Shown piece by piece: positions 1-8,513 of a stretch of DNA of 25,717 nt. The notes below the pieces were generated by a model that worked only from the letters and a program-made list of their open reading frames with translations, did no database searches and was not told the DNA's origin. Position 1 is the stretch's first letter. The number at the start of each line of letters is the position of its first letter. The stretch lies in assembly GCA_945865355.1 (NCBI GenBank), contig CAMBDN010000006.1, forward strand, positions 1 to 25,717. The letters run 5' to 3'. Both the position numbers and the translations under genes were made by a program. The stretch comes from Legionella genomosp. 1. Lineage in GTDB: Bacteria > Pseudomonadota > Gammaproteobacteria > Legionellales > Legionellaceae.

Positions 1-519
1 TATGGCTTGAAATTCACTACGTACAGTTTTGAGAAATTTTTTACGCACTGGCGCATTATAAAAAAGATCAACAGCATCTACAGTGGTCCCCTGTGATCTA
101 GCACAAGGCGATAAAGCTGGCGCAGAAGAGCCATCTACCCGCACCATCATTGCGTGCTCCTGCGTTGCAGGCTTTGAGCTTATGGATAGTCTTGATACGG
201 CGGCAATACTCGCTAACGCTTCTCCACGAAATCCCATGCTCGCTATAGTATACAAATCACTGAGTTGCCTGATTTTGCTAGTTGCATGTGCCGCAATAGC
301 TAAAGGAAGATCGGCGGCCAAAATTCCCGCGCCATTGTCAGTAATTTTCACTTGATTCAAACCGCCAAAACCAATATCAATGCTTATCGTATCCGCACCT
401 GCATCCAATGCATTTTCAAGGAGCTCTTTAACAACGGATGCAGGACGCTCAATCACCTCACCCGCTGCAATTTGATTCGCGACCAACGCGGATAGTTGCT
501 GAATTCTTAAAGGGCTCAT
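1..519 (-). CDS. mutL: DNA mismatch repair protein MutL (N-terminal part, runs off the window)
   Basis: MutL is the GHKL-type ATPase that links MutS mismatch recognition to strand incision. The 173 codons present translate to the ATPase domain: the start reads MSPLRIQQLSALVANQIAAG, followed by the ELLENALDAGA helix (motif I), DNGAGI (motif II), ATSKI and GFRGEALASI (lid and motif III), then FYNAPVRKKFLK. The frame is open to base 1, so the rest of the ATPase region and the dimerisation domain lie to the left. The ATG at 519 overlaps the TGA of amiB by four bases (ATGA), implying translational coupling. The order nnr-tsaE-amiB-mutL matches E. coli. I see no defect in the visible part. Confidence 0.97.
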   Translation of the reverse strand, partial: MSPLRIQQLSALVANQIAAGEVIERPASVVKELLENALDAGADTISIDIGFGGLNQVKITDNGAGILAADLPLAIAAHATSKIRQLSDLYTIASMGFRGEALASIAAVSRLSISSKPATQEHAMMVRVDGSSAPALSPCARSQGTTVDAVDLFYNAPVRKKFLKTVRSEFQAI

Positions 520-1907
520 GCTAGTAGTGGTGGTATACTCAGCCGTTGTCCAGCCCTTAGCCGTCCATCAGATAAGTGATTCGCCGACTTTATTGCGGCA
601 ACAGAAGTATGGTAGCGCGCCGCAATTGAAGGCAATGATTCCCCAGAGCGTACAATATGCAAATTTGCTCCTGAAACCGCTTCTAAGCGTGTGCCATGTG
701 GAGGATAATCCATAAAATACCCTTTGAGTCCATCAAATATTGCTTGCGATAAACGTGCTTGATATAGCGCACTGGATAGATTTCGTTCTTCGCGAGGATT
801 CGTAATAAATCCTGTTTCGATAAGAATTGAAGGAATATCTGGTGATTTCAATACGACAAAACGAGCTTGCTCGACCGCACTGTTGTGTAAGCTTGCTACT
901 TTATCCATGTGATGTAATACCCGAGACCCCATTTGTAACCCGGCGCTAATCGTTGCTGTCTGCGACAGATCGAGCAATACCGTTCGAATAACCCCACTTT
1001 GATCATCTAAACCGGATAAATTGACTCCACCGAGCTCCGAATAGTTTTCTTTTTCTGCTAACCAACGGGCTGCTTCGCTCGTTGCTCCAGTTGGTGATAG
1101 AGCAAAAACAGAAACCCCACTTGAATGTTGATTAATAAATGCATCTGCATGGATAGAAATAAATACATCTGCATTGTAGCGTCTTGCAATGTTCAAACGC
1201 TCGCGTAATCCAACATAATAATCACCATTACGAGTCAGTACCGCACGCATGCCTGGTATCTTGTTGATCTTTTGTTTTAAATTAAGCGCGATAGACAAAA
1301 CAACATTTTTTTCAGCAATACGCTCTGGGCCAATAGCACCAGGATCTTTGCCACCATGTCCTGGGTCGATGACAATGACAACATCACGAAGTTTTTTAGA
1401 TGGGCCATGTTGAACATGAATGGGCGATTTGGATACAACCGACTTGTCAGCAGTTGCTTGACGAATTTCAACGGGTCCTTGCTGATACTTTCTAGCACCA
1501 ACCTTTGCCACACCCACAGTTATTATTGGTAATATATCAATTTGCAAACTATTTTTTTTAACAATCAAAGGCTTAGATGCTGATGCCCTAATACTAACTG
1601 TTTGTTTCATCTCAAAGACGATCCTAATAGCATGAGGATTCAGTTGACCACTCCGCACACGCGCAATCATGCTATCCTTAAGCAACACCTTTTTTAAGTC
1701 GACCACTGATTTTGTTTGATCAAAGTCAATCACGACCCTTTGAGGGTTAGGTAAGGTAAATGCCTTATAAGCAAGTGGGCCTGTAAGTGTAAAAATAACG
1801 GATGTCTTCCCTATCTCATCCTTAACAATCATTGAATTTATAGTTGAGGCGGAGGCAATACAGGTCAACAAAGTGAGCGTAAATAAAAATACGGCACGAA
1901 TACTCAT
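516..1907 (-). CDS. amiB: N-acetylmuramoyl-L-alanine amidase AmiB/AmiC type with AMIN and LysM domains
   Basis: This is a periplasmic zinc amidase that cuts the peptide from MurNAc and splits septal peptidoglycan. The 463-residue protein has a Sec signal peptide (about residues 1-20), an AMIN domain (about 25-125), a linker, the Amidase_3 catalytic domain (about 177-395) and a C-terminal LysM repeat (about 417-459). Likely zinc and catalytic residues are H184 in DPGHGG, E199, H253 in SIHADA and E364 in ETGFITN. A single C-terminal LysM and the position between tsaE and mutL fit AmiB rather than AmiC, although AMIN plus LysM layouts vary among gammaproteobacteria. Its ATG overlaps the tsaE stop and its own stop overlaps the mutL start, both as ATGA, so it sits in the middle of a tightly coupled operon. 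Confidence 0.95.
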   Translation of the reverse strand: MSIRAVFLFTLTLLTCIASASTINSMIVKDEIGKTSVIFTLTGPLAYKAFTLPNPQRVVIDFDQTKSVVDLKKVLLKDSMIARVRSGQLNPHAIRIVFEMKQTVSIRASASKPLIVKKNSLQIDILPIITVGVAKVGARKYQQGPVEIRQATADKSVVSKSPIHVQHGPSKKLRDVVIVIDPGHGGKDPGAIGPERIAEKNVVLSIALNLKQKINKIPGMRAVLTRNGDYYVGLRERLNIARRYNADVFISIHADAFINQHSSGVSVFALSPTGATSEAARWLAEKENYSELGGVNLSGLDDQSGVIRTVLLDLSQTATISAGLQMGSRVLHHMDKVASLHNSAVEQARFVVLKSPDIPSILIETGFITNPREERNLSSALYQARLSQAIFDGLKGYFMDYPPHGTRLEAVSGANLHIVRSGESLPSIAARYHTSVAAIKSANHLSDGRLRAGQRLSIPPLLA

Positions 1908-2377
1908 GACTCACCTGTGAGACAAGACAATACTGCAGTACCCGCAGGACTAAATGCATTCATCTGCATTTCACGGCCTGCCCCTTTTAAGCCTAAGGTA
2001 ATTCCAACATCTGTCCAGAGAAGATGGGTATTCACCCGCTCCGGCCACTCAATGCAACAAATTGAATGGTCGGTGAAGTAATCACGAAAGCCAATATAAT
2101 CAAGCTCGGCTTCATCATGAATACGATACAGATCGAAGTGATGTATTTGCAAATGATTAACCTGATAACTTTCAACCAATGAAAAAGTGGGGCTTTTAAT
2201 AGCCGAGCTCACGCCTAAACGACGTAACATAGCACGAATCACGGTCGTTTTACCCGCACCTATCTCGCCGCTGAACGTTAACACCAACGGGGAAGCCAGG
2301 CAAGCCGCAAGACGCCCCGCGATGACCTCACTCACTTTCTCTGTAGGTAAATCAATCACCATTTTAAAGCTCTTCAT
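1904..2377 (-). CDS. tsaE: tRNA threonylcarbamoyladenosine biosynthesis ATPase TsaE
   Basis: TsaE is the P-loop ATPase that works with TsaB and TsaD to make t6A37 in ANN-decoding tRNAs. The Walker A loop GEIGAGKTT is at about residues 37-45, followed by the family signatures SPTFSLVESY, HFDLYRI, GFRDYF and CIEWPE. The frame can be read from a TTG at 2404, but the ATG at 2377 places the start (MKSFKMVIDLPTEK) as in the E. coli protein, so I prefer it. Neither start has a strong Shine-Dalgarno, consistent with coupled translation from nnr, whose TAG ends at 2409. The product is 157 residues, close to the family norm. Confidence 0.95.
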   Translation of the reverse strand: MKSFKMVIDLPTEKVSEVIAGRLAACLASPLVLTFSGEIGAGKTTVIRAMLRRLGVSSAIKSPTFSLVESYQVNHLQIHHFDLYRIHDEAELDYIGFRDYFTDHSICCIEWPERVNTHLLWTDVGITLGLKGAGREMQMNAFSPAGTAVLSCLTGES

Positions 2378-2408
2378 ATTTAGTATCTTGGAAATTGCTG
2401 ACAACAGT

Positions 2409-3893
2409 CTATGTGCATTTATTAATCTGTCGACGGATGTAGGGCATCAAGTCACTCGCCAATAAACCTCGCTCACCCTGGCTACTTACTGCCTCATCAG
2501 CCGCACGAGCATGCAACCAGACCCCAAACTTGGCCGCTTCAGCAAGCGGTACCCCTTGGGCAAGAAGTCCACCGATGACCCCACTCAAGACATCACCCAT
2601 CCCAGCACTGGCCATACCAGGGTTTCCTGCCGTGCATATATAGGTTTCCCCTTCTTCTGTGCTAACAACAGAACCAACCCCCTTGAGCACAACGCATCCT
2701 CCATATTGTTGCTGAATAAGTTGCGCGGCTCGGCATCGATCGACTTGAATATCATCTACTGTACAAGCCAGTAAACTAGCCGCTTCTCCGGGGTGAGGTG
2801 TAAGCACCCAATTATCATCATGCTGAGGACTGGCCGCTAGCATCCTTAAAGCAGAAGCATCTATCACCAAGGGTAATTGTGCAGCGATCGCGGCCCTAAA
2901 TAATGATTGAGCCCATTCGCTCTCACCAAGTCCCGGCCCAATCACCGCAACTGTCGCTTGTGCTAATAACGGCAAAAGTGAATCTACATCATCAATAGCA
3001 TAAATCATAGCCTCAGGTAACTGCGGCAAAATTCGTCCAGCATGTTCTGGCAAAGTGGCAACCGTTACCATACCTGCACCTGTACGCAATGCAGCGTTAG
3101 CTGCTAAATGCGGTGCACCGGGCATTCCTGCCCCCCCCCCAATAATGAGTACATGACCATAGATACCTTTATGCGAATTTTTACGCCGCCGGGGTACCGT
3201 CCCATGTAATAATCGCTCATCAAGACGATATGCGGCGGGTGGTAATGCTGCGATACAATTATCCAAGTGCAAGTGATGACATACAACTTTGCCACTGTGA
3301 TCGGGGCCATCTAAAAGATACAACCCTACTTTTTCGGCAATAAACGTTATCGTTACTGCCGCGTTAATACATGCGCCTAACGCACGACCTGTATCTGCGT
3401 CCAAACCTGAGGGGATATCCAGTGCTAATACGGGTAAATGACTTTCATTGATAAGATTAATAGCATGAGCTATTGGACCATGGACCTCCCCTTGAAGGCC
3501 AATACCCAACAAACCATCTACCACTAATTCTACATCACTATCGATGACATCATCTAAATTGAGACACCGCACGCCATCAGCAACAGCATTGGTTGCTACT
3601 TCTTTAGCAAGCGCTGGTAAGTCTTCTATTGCTTTGTATGCATAAATAACAACCGAATACCCTTGATGATGGGCAAGCCGAGCTAATACATAACCGTCTC
3701 CGGCGTTGTTCCCAGCCCCACAAAAAACTGCAATTGTACGTACGTCTGGGTATAATGTTTTTAGCGAGCTAAATGCCGCTGTCCCCGCGCTGACCATCAA
3801 TTCCTTTTCAGTCATCTCCAGATCCTCCAACGCTAGACGCTCACATAAACGAATTTGCTGGGTAAGATAGAGTGCTTTTTTATTCCTGCTCAT
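2409..3893 (-). CDS. nnr: Bifunctional NAD(P)H-hydrate epimerase / ADP-dependent NAD(P)H-hydrate dehydratase
   Basis: Nnr (YjeF) repairs damaged nicotinamide cofactors: the N-terminal domain epimerises R- and S-NAD(P)HX and the C-terminal ribokinase-like domain dehydrates S-NAD(P)HX using ADP. The N-terminal half carries GNNAGDGYVLARLA and LDIPSGLDADTG. The C-terminal half carries GHVLIIGGGAGMPGAP, LTPHPGEAASLL and AGMGDVLSG. A GTG at 3908 would extend the frame by five residues, but the ATG at 3893 has GGAG about nine bases upstream and fits the family better, giving 494 residues. The coding strand contains ten consecutive G (plus-strand C at 3131-3140), encoding glycines at about residues 252-254 near the start of the dehydratase domain. 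It is the first gene of the nnr-tsaE-amiB-mutL operon. Confidence 0.95.
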   Translation of the reverse strand: MSRNKKALYLTQQIRLCERLALEDLEMTEKELMVSAGTAAFSSLKTLYPDVRTIAVFCGAGNNAGDGYVLARLAHHQGYSVVIYAYKAIEDLPALAKEVATNAVADGVRCLNLDDVIDSDVELVVDGLLGIGLQGEVHGPIAHAINLINESHLPVLALDIPSGLDADTGRALGACINAAVTITFIAEKVGLYLLDGPDHSGKVVCHHLHLDNCIAALPPAAYRLDERLLHGTVPRRRKNSHKGIYGHVLIIGGGAGMPGAPHLAANAALRTGAGMVTVATLPEHAGRILPQLPEAMIYAIDDVDSLLPLLAQATVAVIGPGLGESEWAQSLFRAAIAAQLPLVIDASALRMLAASPQHDDNWVLTPHPGEAASLLACTVDDIQVDRCRAAQLIQQQYGGCVVLKGVGSVVSTEEGETYICTAGNPGMASAGMGDVLSGVIGGLLAQGVPLAEAAKFGVWLHARAADEAVSSQGERGLLASDLMPYIRRQINKCT

Positions 3894-3979
3894 GCCAGAA
3901 AGCTCCACGAGGATATTGGTAACAATTCAATATTGCTCACCAAGAGTCTAGTCTCATAGTGAGTATTCACAAAAATTGT

Positions 3980-4002
3980 ACCATAAAGAAACTATTTATG
4001 GT
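3980..4002. promoter_or_regulatory. 8-bp inverted repeat upstream of nnr
   Basis: ACCATAAA and TTTATGGT form perfect 8-base arms around a 7-base loop, about 90 bp upstream of the nnr start. On the minus strand the repeat is followed by GTACAATTTTTG, whose TACAAT resembles a -10 box, but no good -35 accompanies it. No T-run follows on either strand in terminator position, so an operator or a promoter-associated element is more likely than a terminator. This is seen in sequence only. Confidence 0.35.
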
Positions 4003-4064
4003 CTTGTGATTATTTTTTATTGGCTAGTTGCTGAAGAAACATTAGGCTGAAATACTTAACGGTG

Positions 4065-4093
4065 TGTGATGAGGCACTTCATGTCTCATCACA
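4065..4093. terminator. Hairpin downstream of sspB, possible non-canonical terminator
   Basis: TGTGATGAG and CTCATCACA form perfect 9-base arms around an 11-base loop, about 50 bp past the sspB stop. No U-run follows on the minus strand, so this is not a canonical intrinsic terminator. It could be an RNA 3'-end stabiliser or a Rho-dependent end. It is the only strong hairpin between sspB and nnr apart from the repeat at 3980-4002. Confidence 0.35.
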
Positions 4094-4142
4094 GTCGATG
4101 GCTAATGCTATTTTAATGGGAGGAATGTAAAGCTTCTTTCTT

Positions 4143-4550
4143 CTACTTAACTAATTTTAACGCCGGTTTAGTTCGAGCCTTTTGTTCAGGAGTAGATGAG
4201 GTTGTGGTAGGTGGAGGAGGGACATCATATTCTTCACCAAACTCCATTCCCCTTCCATTTTCTTTTGCATAAATTGCAAGTACGGCCTCTGGGCTTAGGA
4301 AAACCTGTGTGGCCAATCCTGAAAACCGTGCGGTAAATACAATTCTATCGTTTTCTATATGTAAACCGCGGCATGCCTTTGGTGAAATATTTAATACAAT
4401 ACGTCCACCGTTCACATGTTCTTGTGGCACTTCGACACTAGGATACTCAGCATTGACCAGCAGATAAGGCGTTAATTCATTATCTACAATCCAATCATAT
4501 AATGCACGTATAAGATACGGTCTATTTGAGGTCATGGTTGTCGTTGTCAT
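4143..4550 (-). CDS. sspB: ClpXP protease specificity-enhancing factor SspB
   Basis: SspB is the adaptor that tethers ssrA-tagged and some other substrates to ClpXP. The N-terminal substrate-binding domain is clear from RPYLIRALYDWIVDNELTPY, followed by GGRIVLNISPKA and FTARFSGL...VLAIYAKENG. A short proline- and threonine-rich linker leads to the C-terminal ClpX-binding (XB) peptide KPALKLVK, which corresponds to RPALRVVK in E. coli. The protein has 135 residues, shorter than the E. coli one because the acidic linker is reduced. Its ATG shares one base with the TAA of sspA (TAATG), and AAGG lies about eight bases upstream. Confidence 0.96.
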   Translation of the reverse strand: MTTTTMTSNRPYLIRALYDWIVDNELTPYLLVNAEYPSVEVPQEHVNGGRIVLNISPKACRGLHIENDRIVFTARFSGLATQVFLSPEAVLAIYAKENGRGMEFGEEYDVPPPPTTTSSTPEQKARTKPALKLVK

Positions 4551-5170
4551 TACGCGGCCCTTAGTTGCCTCTCAGCATCGGTTAAACTTGCTTGAAATGA
4601 CTCTCTTTTAAATAATCGCTGCATATATGCATTCAAGCCCTTCTCTGCCGCCGAAATTTCCACACCCAACTGTGGCAAGCGCCAAAGTAAAGGAGCTAAT
4701 GCACAATCCAACAAGGAAAACTCATCACTGAGAAAATAGGGTTTGTCAGCAAATACCGGCTCTAGACCAATTAAACTTTCATGTAAAAGCTGGCGAGCAG
4801 ACTCTACATCAACACCCGTTTGAATGCGTTGCAGCAAACAATACCAGTCTTGTTCAATGCGATGCATCATTTTGCGCGTTTCTGCACGAGCAACAGGGTA
4901 TACAGGCAACAATGGAGGATGAGGAAACCGCTCATCCAAATATTCCATAATAATTCGAGCTTCATACAATACTAATTCGCGATCAATTAAAGTTGGTACG
5001 GTTCCATATGGATTAAGCGCCAATAAATCACTAGATGCCTCGCCATTTTTAGCAAACATAATTTCTACATTTACCCCTTTCTCTGCCAGTACAATTCGAA
5101 CCTGATGACTGTATATGTCATCATTATCCGAGTACAAAGACATGATCGTGCGCTTCGCAATAATAGCCAT
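4550..5170 (-). CDS. sspA: Stringent starvation protein A (SspA), GST-fold RNA polymerase-associated protein
   Basis: SspA binds RNA polymerase holoenzyme and adjusts transcription in stress and virulence. It has a glutathione S-transferase fold but is not an active transferase. The frame contains IYSHQVRIVLAEKGV, NPYGTVPTLIDREL, IIMEYLDERFPHPPLLPVYP and a C-terminal alpha domain with PYFLSDEFSLLDCALAPLLW. The open frame could start at 5236, but the ATG at 5170 has GAGGAG six bases upstream and matches the start of the E. coli protein, giving 206 residues. It is followed by sspB with a one-base overlap and lies downstream of petABC, a common gammaproteobacterial arrangement. Confidence 0.96.
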   Translation of the reverse strand: MAIIAKRTIMSLYSDNDDIYSHQVRIVLAEKGVNVEIMFAKNGEASSDLLALNPYGTVPTLIDRELVLYEARIIMEYLDERFPHPPLLPVYPVARAETRKMMHRIEQDWYCLLQRIQTGVDVESARQLLHESLIGLEPVFADKPYFLSDEFSLLDCALAPLLWRLPQLGVEISAAEKGLNAYMQRLFKRESFQASLTDAERQLRAA

Positions 5171-5308
5171 CAACAACTCCTCGTCATCCGTTAATACATA
5201 CCTAGGAAAGTAATTGAAGCCTAAAGCAAAGGCCAAAAACCCTTATCACTACAACCGCAATTTTTTTTCTAGGATTAAAGGTCAGTATTTTACCACACTT
5301 TCATCGTT

Positions 5309-5324
5309 CGTGCTGAAAAGCACG
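5309..5324. other. GNRA-capped hairpin between petC and sspA
   Basis: CGTGCT and AGCACG flank the tetraloop GAAA. The hairpin lies about 60 bp after the petC stop and about 140 bp before sspA. On the minus strand no U-run follows, so it is not a canonical terminator; an mRNA processing or stabilising element between petABC and sspAB is possible. The rest of 5171-5383 shows only AT-rich sequence and no clear promoter. Confidence 0.3.
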
Positions 5325-5383
5325 CACAGAAGTTGGTAAATTTAGGATCTTTGATCTATTTTTCTAGGGTAACGTTATGGATC

Positions 5384-6187
5384 CTAATGGATGTCTCGCC
5401 AATACGCTCGCTTCAGTTGATACGCAACTATCAGAAAAACGAATAAAAATAACATAACAACCACGCCAATTCGGTAACGTACTAACTTGACTGGTTCGGC
5501 AACATAGGTCAGGAAAGTAACCAAATCCTCGAGCGTACTATCAAATTGCTGTTGACTCATTTCACCCGGTGAAACTAATACTAGTCGCATTGGTAATGGA
5601 TGGTTTCCATTATCTTGCTGATGTTGCATGATAACGGTTCCTATTAGAGGAGCAAGAATATTAGGCATAGACACATCCGGAACCAATACATTGTTAGCAC
5701 CAAAAGGCCTATTTTTGTCAAGGTAAAAGCTCTTTAAGTAAGTGTAAATCCATGCTGGACCACGCTCTCTTGCGGTTAAGGATAAATCGGGTGGCACCCG
5801 ACCAAACCACTGACGTGCGTCAACAGCAGGCATACTATTCACAATCGGATCATATACAGTCGCTTTAGTGAAGATAAGGTTATTGACCAGTAGGCCCGCA
5901 TCTATATCGCCCGCAAAAGTGGTTAACCCTAGATCTTTCGCCATACGGTTATAACGCATATAACGTAAAGAATGACAACCCGAGCAATAGTTCATATACA
6001 CCTTGGCTCCGCGTTGTAACTTTTCTGTATCCTGCAAATTAATGGAAATAGGGAGTAATTCAACATCTTCAGATGCTGATACCTGCAAACAACACATCGC
6101 AAGTATTAGGAAAAATGCTGTATTAAAACGTCCTAACGAACGCTTATGTGCCATTAGGCGACGTGGCTTTATAGAAGCTAAATTCAT
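5384..6187 (-). CDS. petC: Ubiquinol-cytochrome c reductase, cytochrome c1 subunit
   Basis: Cytochrome c1 carries electrons from the Rieske protein to soluble cytochrome c in the bc1 complex. An N-terminal signal or anchor segment (about residues 21-39) precedes the heme-binding CSGCH (C68, C71, H72). The methionine ligand is probably in PDVSMPNIL. A C-terminal transmembrane anchor (about 240-260, VVVMLFLFVFLIVAYQL) is followed by a positively charged end. The ATG overlaps the TGA of petB by four bases. Its 267 residues are slightly longer than many homologues because of a basic N-terminal extension; a later start at M12 is possible but would lack the ATGA coupling. Confidence 0.96.
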   Translation of the reverse strand: MNLASIKPRRLMAHKRSLGRFNTAFFLILAMCCLQVSASEDVELLPISINLQDTEKLQRGAKVYMNYCSGCHSLRYMRYNRMAKDLGLTTFAGDIDAGLLVNNLIFTKATVYDPIVNSMPAVDARQWFGRVPPDLSLTARERGPAWIYTYLKSFYLDKNRPFGANNVLVPDVSMPNILAPLIGTVIMQHQQDNGNHPLPMRLVLVSPGEMSQQQFDSTLEDLVTFLTYVAEPVKLVRYRIGVVVMLFLFVFLIVAYQLKRAYWRDIH

Positions 6188-7392
6188 AATATCCTCTCAG
6201 GAACAGGAAGGCATTTCTCATAACGGCTATAAAGGGGCATAAACAAGAAGTACGCAAAGTATACTGCCGTACAAATTCGAGCTAAATATTGCCTTATTGG
6301 AGTAACAGGTACTGTACCTAAATAGCCTAAGATGAAAAAACAGATGACAAATAACAACAACGTGTACTTAGAAAATACACCTTTGTATCGCATTGACCGC
6401 ACACGACTTTTATCCAACCAAGGCAAGAACAGCAAGATGGCTATTGCTCCCCCCATGACGATAACACCCGTCAGTTTATCAGGTATCGCACGGAGCATTG
6501 TATAAAACGGGGTCATGTACCAGACAGGAGCAATGTGGTCAGGTGTAACAAATGGGTCAGCAGCCGCAAAATTAGCATGCTCAAGGAAATATCCTCCCAT
6601 TTCTGGAGCGAAAAATATTATGGCAAAAAACCCTATCAAAAATACGATAACACCAACAAAGTCTTTTACTGTGTAATAGGGGTGAAACGGTATTCCATCA
6701 ATGGGATGACCTTCGTCGTTAAGATGCTTCTTTATCTCTGTTCCCTGAGGATTGTTAGAGCCAACTTTATGCAATGCTACTAAATGTAAAAAGACTAAAA
6801 AGACTAATAACAACGGAATCCCTATGACATGCAATGCAAAGAAACGTTGCAATGTCGCTGTAGCAATGTGGAAATCACCACGCAACCAAATAACTAATGA
6901 ATCGCCAATATAAGGGATGGCACCAAATAAAGAGGTAATAACTTGCGCACCCCAATAAGACATTTGTCCCCAGGGAAGCAAATAACCAAAAAAAGCTTCC
7001 GCCATTAGCAAAACAAATAATGCCATCCCCAAAATCCAAATTAACTCACGAGGCTTCTGGTAGGACCCATAAAGTAATCCCCGGAACATATGAAAATAAA
7101 TCACAATAAAAAAGGCAGACGCACCTGTAGAATGCATATAACGTAGAAGCCATCCATAATTTACATCGCGCATAATGAACTCAACGGAGCTGAATGCTTC
7201 AGCGGCCGTCGGGGTATAAAACATGGTTAACCACAAACCAGTAACCAATTGATTCACTAACACAAGCATGGCCAATGAACCAAAAAAATAATAGAAATTT
7301 AAATTCTTGGGAACGTAATACTCGCTAACATGTGTTTTCCATGTGCTGATTAATGGGAAACGCGCATCAATCCAAGTTACCAATCCATTCAT
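6184..7392 (-). CDS. petB: Ubiquinol-cytochrome c reductase, cytochrome b subunit
   Basis: Cytochrome b is the quinone-oxidising and quinone-reducing membrane core of complex III. The 402-residue protein has the expected eight hydrophobic segments. One heme-ligand pair is visible as H87 (MHSTGASAFF) and H101 (IYFHMFRG); the other lies in FFALHVIGIPLL and FLHLVALHKVGSNNP. The Qo-site region appears around HIAPVWYMTPFYTMLRAIP, where the usual PEW motif reads PVW. It is full length. AAGGA lies about five bases before the ATG. The 129-bp gap to petA is longer than usual, but I see no gene in it. Confidence 0.97.
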   Translation of the reverse strand: MNGLVTWIDARFPLISTWKTHVSEYYVPKNLNFYYFFGSLAMLVLVNQLVTGLWLTMFYTPTAAEAFSSVEFIMRDVNYGWLLRYMHSTGASAFFIVIYFHMFRGLLYGSYQKPRELIWILGMALFVLLMAEAFFGYLLPWGQMSYWGAQVITSLFGAIPYIGDSLVIWLRGDFHIATATLQRFFALHVIGIPLLLVFLVFLHLVALHKVGSNNPQGTEIKKHLNDEGHPIDGIPFHPYYTVKDFVGVIVFLIGFFAIIFFAPEMGGYFLEHANFAAADPFVTPDHIAPVWYMTPFYTMLRAIPDKLTGVIVMGGAIAILLFLPWLDKSRVRSMRYKGVFSKYTLLLFVICFFILGYLGTVPVTPIRQYLARICTAVYFAYFLFMPLYSRYEKCLPVPERIL

Positions 7393-7521
7393 CTTCAGTC
7401 CTTAATTTCTTTATCTTTGACTCAGCAAGCACACCGTCATCACCAACAAGCGGTCAGCATGAGACAACGCTATAAATTCTGTGATTTTCTATCGGGGCTA
7501 ATGGTTGTAAGTGAATATTTA

Positions 7522-8160
7522 TTATTTTTTTTCATCCTCACCAATGATGATCACATGCTCACTGATATATCGATAAGGAGGAACTTCCAAGTTAATTGGA
7601 GCGGGTACGCCTTTGAATACCCTACCAGCCAGATCAAAGAGTGACCCATGACATGGACAATAAAACCCACCCGGCCAATCAGGTCCTAGCTCCTTTTCAA
7701 TAGGCTTGTATTTGGGGGAACAACCAAGATGTGTGCATATTCCAACCAGAACTAAATATTCAGGATTTATTGAGCGGAATTTATTTTTGGCATATTTCGG
7801 CTGTTGTTCAACCAACGACTCAGGATCTCGAAGTTGTTCTTTATCTTCGCTCTCTAACTGCTTCAGCATGTCAGGAGTACGACGAATGATCCAAACGGGT
7901 TTCCCTCGCCAGGGTACAGTCACTTGTTGACCAGGTTCAAGCTTGCTTAAATCGACTTGAACTGGCGCACCTTCTGCTTGGGCTTTAGCACTGGGCATCC
8001 ATGAAGAAACAAATGGTGTTAATGCACACAGAGCACCAACACCGCCTAATACACCGGTAGAGGCTAATAGGAAACGGCGACGTTGCTCATCCACCGAATC
8101 AGTTTGTGCTTCATCCCTGTGCAAACATGGCTCGCAATTATTTTTAGACGTAGTGTCCAT
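7522..8160 (-). CDS. petA: Ubiquinol-cytochrome c reductase, Rieske iron-sulfur subunit
   Basis: This is the [2Fe-2S] Rieske protein of the bc1 complex. A twin-arginine-type N-terminus (RRRFLLAST, about residues 27-35) leads into one transmembrane helix and a flexible hinge. The cluster-binding boxes are CTHLGC and CPCHGS, followed by the FKGVPAPINLEVPPY strand typical of the family. It is full length at 212 residues. A promoter-like sequence lies at 8222-8250, and petB and petC follow on the same strand, so this is the first gene of petABC. Confidence 0.97.
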   Translation of the reverse strand: MDTTSKNNCEPCLHRDEAQTDSVDEQRRRFLLASTGVLGGVGALCALTPFVSSWMPSAKAQAEGAPVQVDLSKLEPGQQVTVPWRGKPVWIIRRTPDMLKQLESEDKEQLRDPESLVEQQPKYAKNKFRSINPEYLVLVGICTHLGCSPKYKPIEKELGPDWPGGFYCPCHGSLFDLAGRVFKGVPAPINLEVPPYRYISEHVIIIGEDEKK

Positions 8161-8221
8161 GAGTCATTTCATCCTGAACAAGTTGGTGTAACTTACAAAT
8201 AAGCGTAAAAAATTTAAACCA

Positions 8222-8250
8222 GTTATATCAAAGAATTACCCGTTTGGAAA
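8222..8250 (-). promoter_or_regulatory. Probable sigma70 promoter of petABC
   Basis: On the minus strand TTTCCA (plus 8245-8250) and TATAAC (plus 8222-8227) are separated by 17 bases, giving four and five consensus matches. The predicted leader to the petA ATG is about 55 nt. This rests on pattern matching only. Confidence 0.5.
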
Positions 8251-8313
8251 CGACTAGCGTAAGAAAAAAAATATCCCTTCACCACAATTTTAAAATCTTC
8301 GGTAACTACCCAC

Positions 8314-8410
8314 GTCATCTCGAGCAAAACGAGAGATACCCTGAAAGTGAGTCAGCGTTTATGACAGTGATCCTTCGTCGCAAGATCCTCTGGATAACGT
8401 ACCTGAGGCG
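8314..8410. repeat. Degenerate interspersed palindromic repeat (REP/MITE-like)
   Basis: The segment starts GTCATCTCGAGC and contains a TCTCG/CGAGA hairpin at 8318-8334, then CCTGAAAGTGAGTCAGCG and TGATCCTTCGTCGCAAGATC. These phrases resemble the imperfect short repeats of the type GTCATCTCGAGCGAAGCGAGAG and CAGTGATCCTTCGTCGC that are scattered between genes in many intracellular and related bacteria. Only one copy is in this window, so the assignment is from memory of the repeat style and cannot be proved here. Confidence 0.4.
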
Positions 8411-8513
8411 TTAGAATCTTAGTGAAAAATGAGATTCGAGTGTAAGTTGAATGATACAGTTTATTCAAAATGCACCAAATATCCCTTTTGGGTGAATAGG
8501 CTAAATATTTTCC

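Noticed and set aside
5309..5324. Hairpin after petC as an intrinsic terminator
   Set aside because: The stem is only six bases and no U-run follows on the minus strand; kept only as a structural element.
7417..7644. 75-codon plus-strand ORF across the petA-petB gap
   Set aside because: It overlaps the conserved petA C-terminus and shows no family feature or ribosome site.
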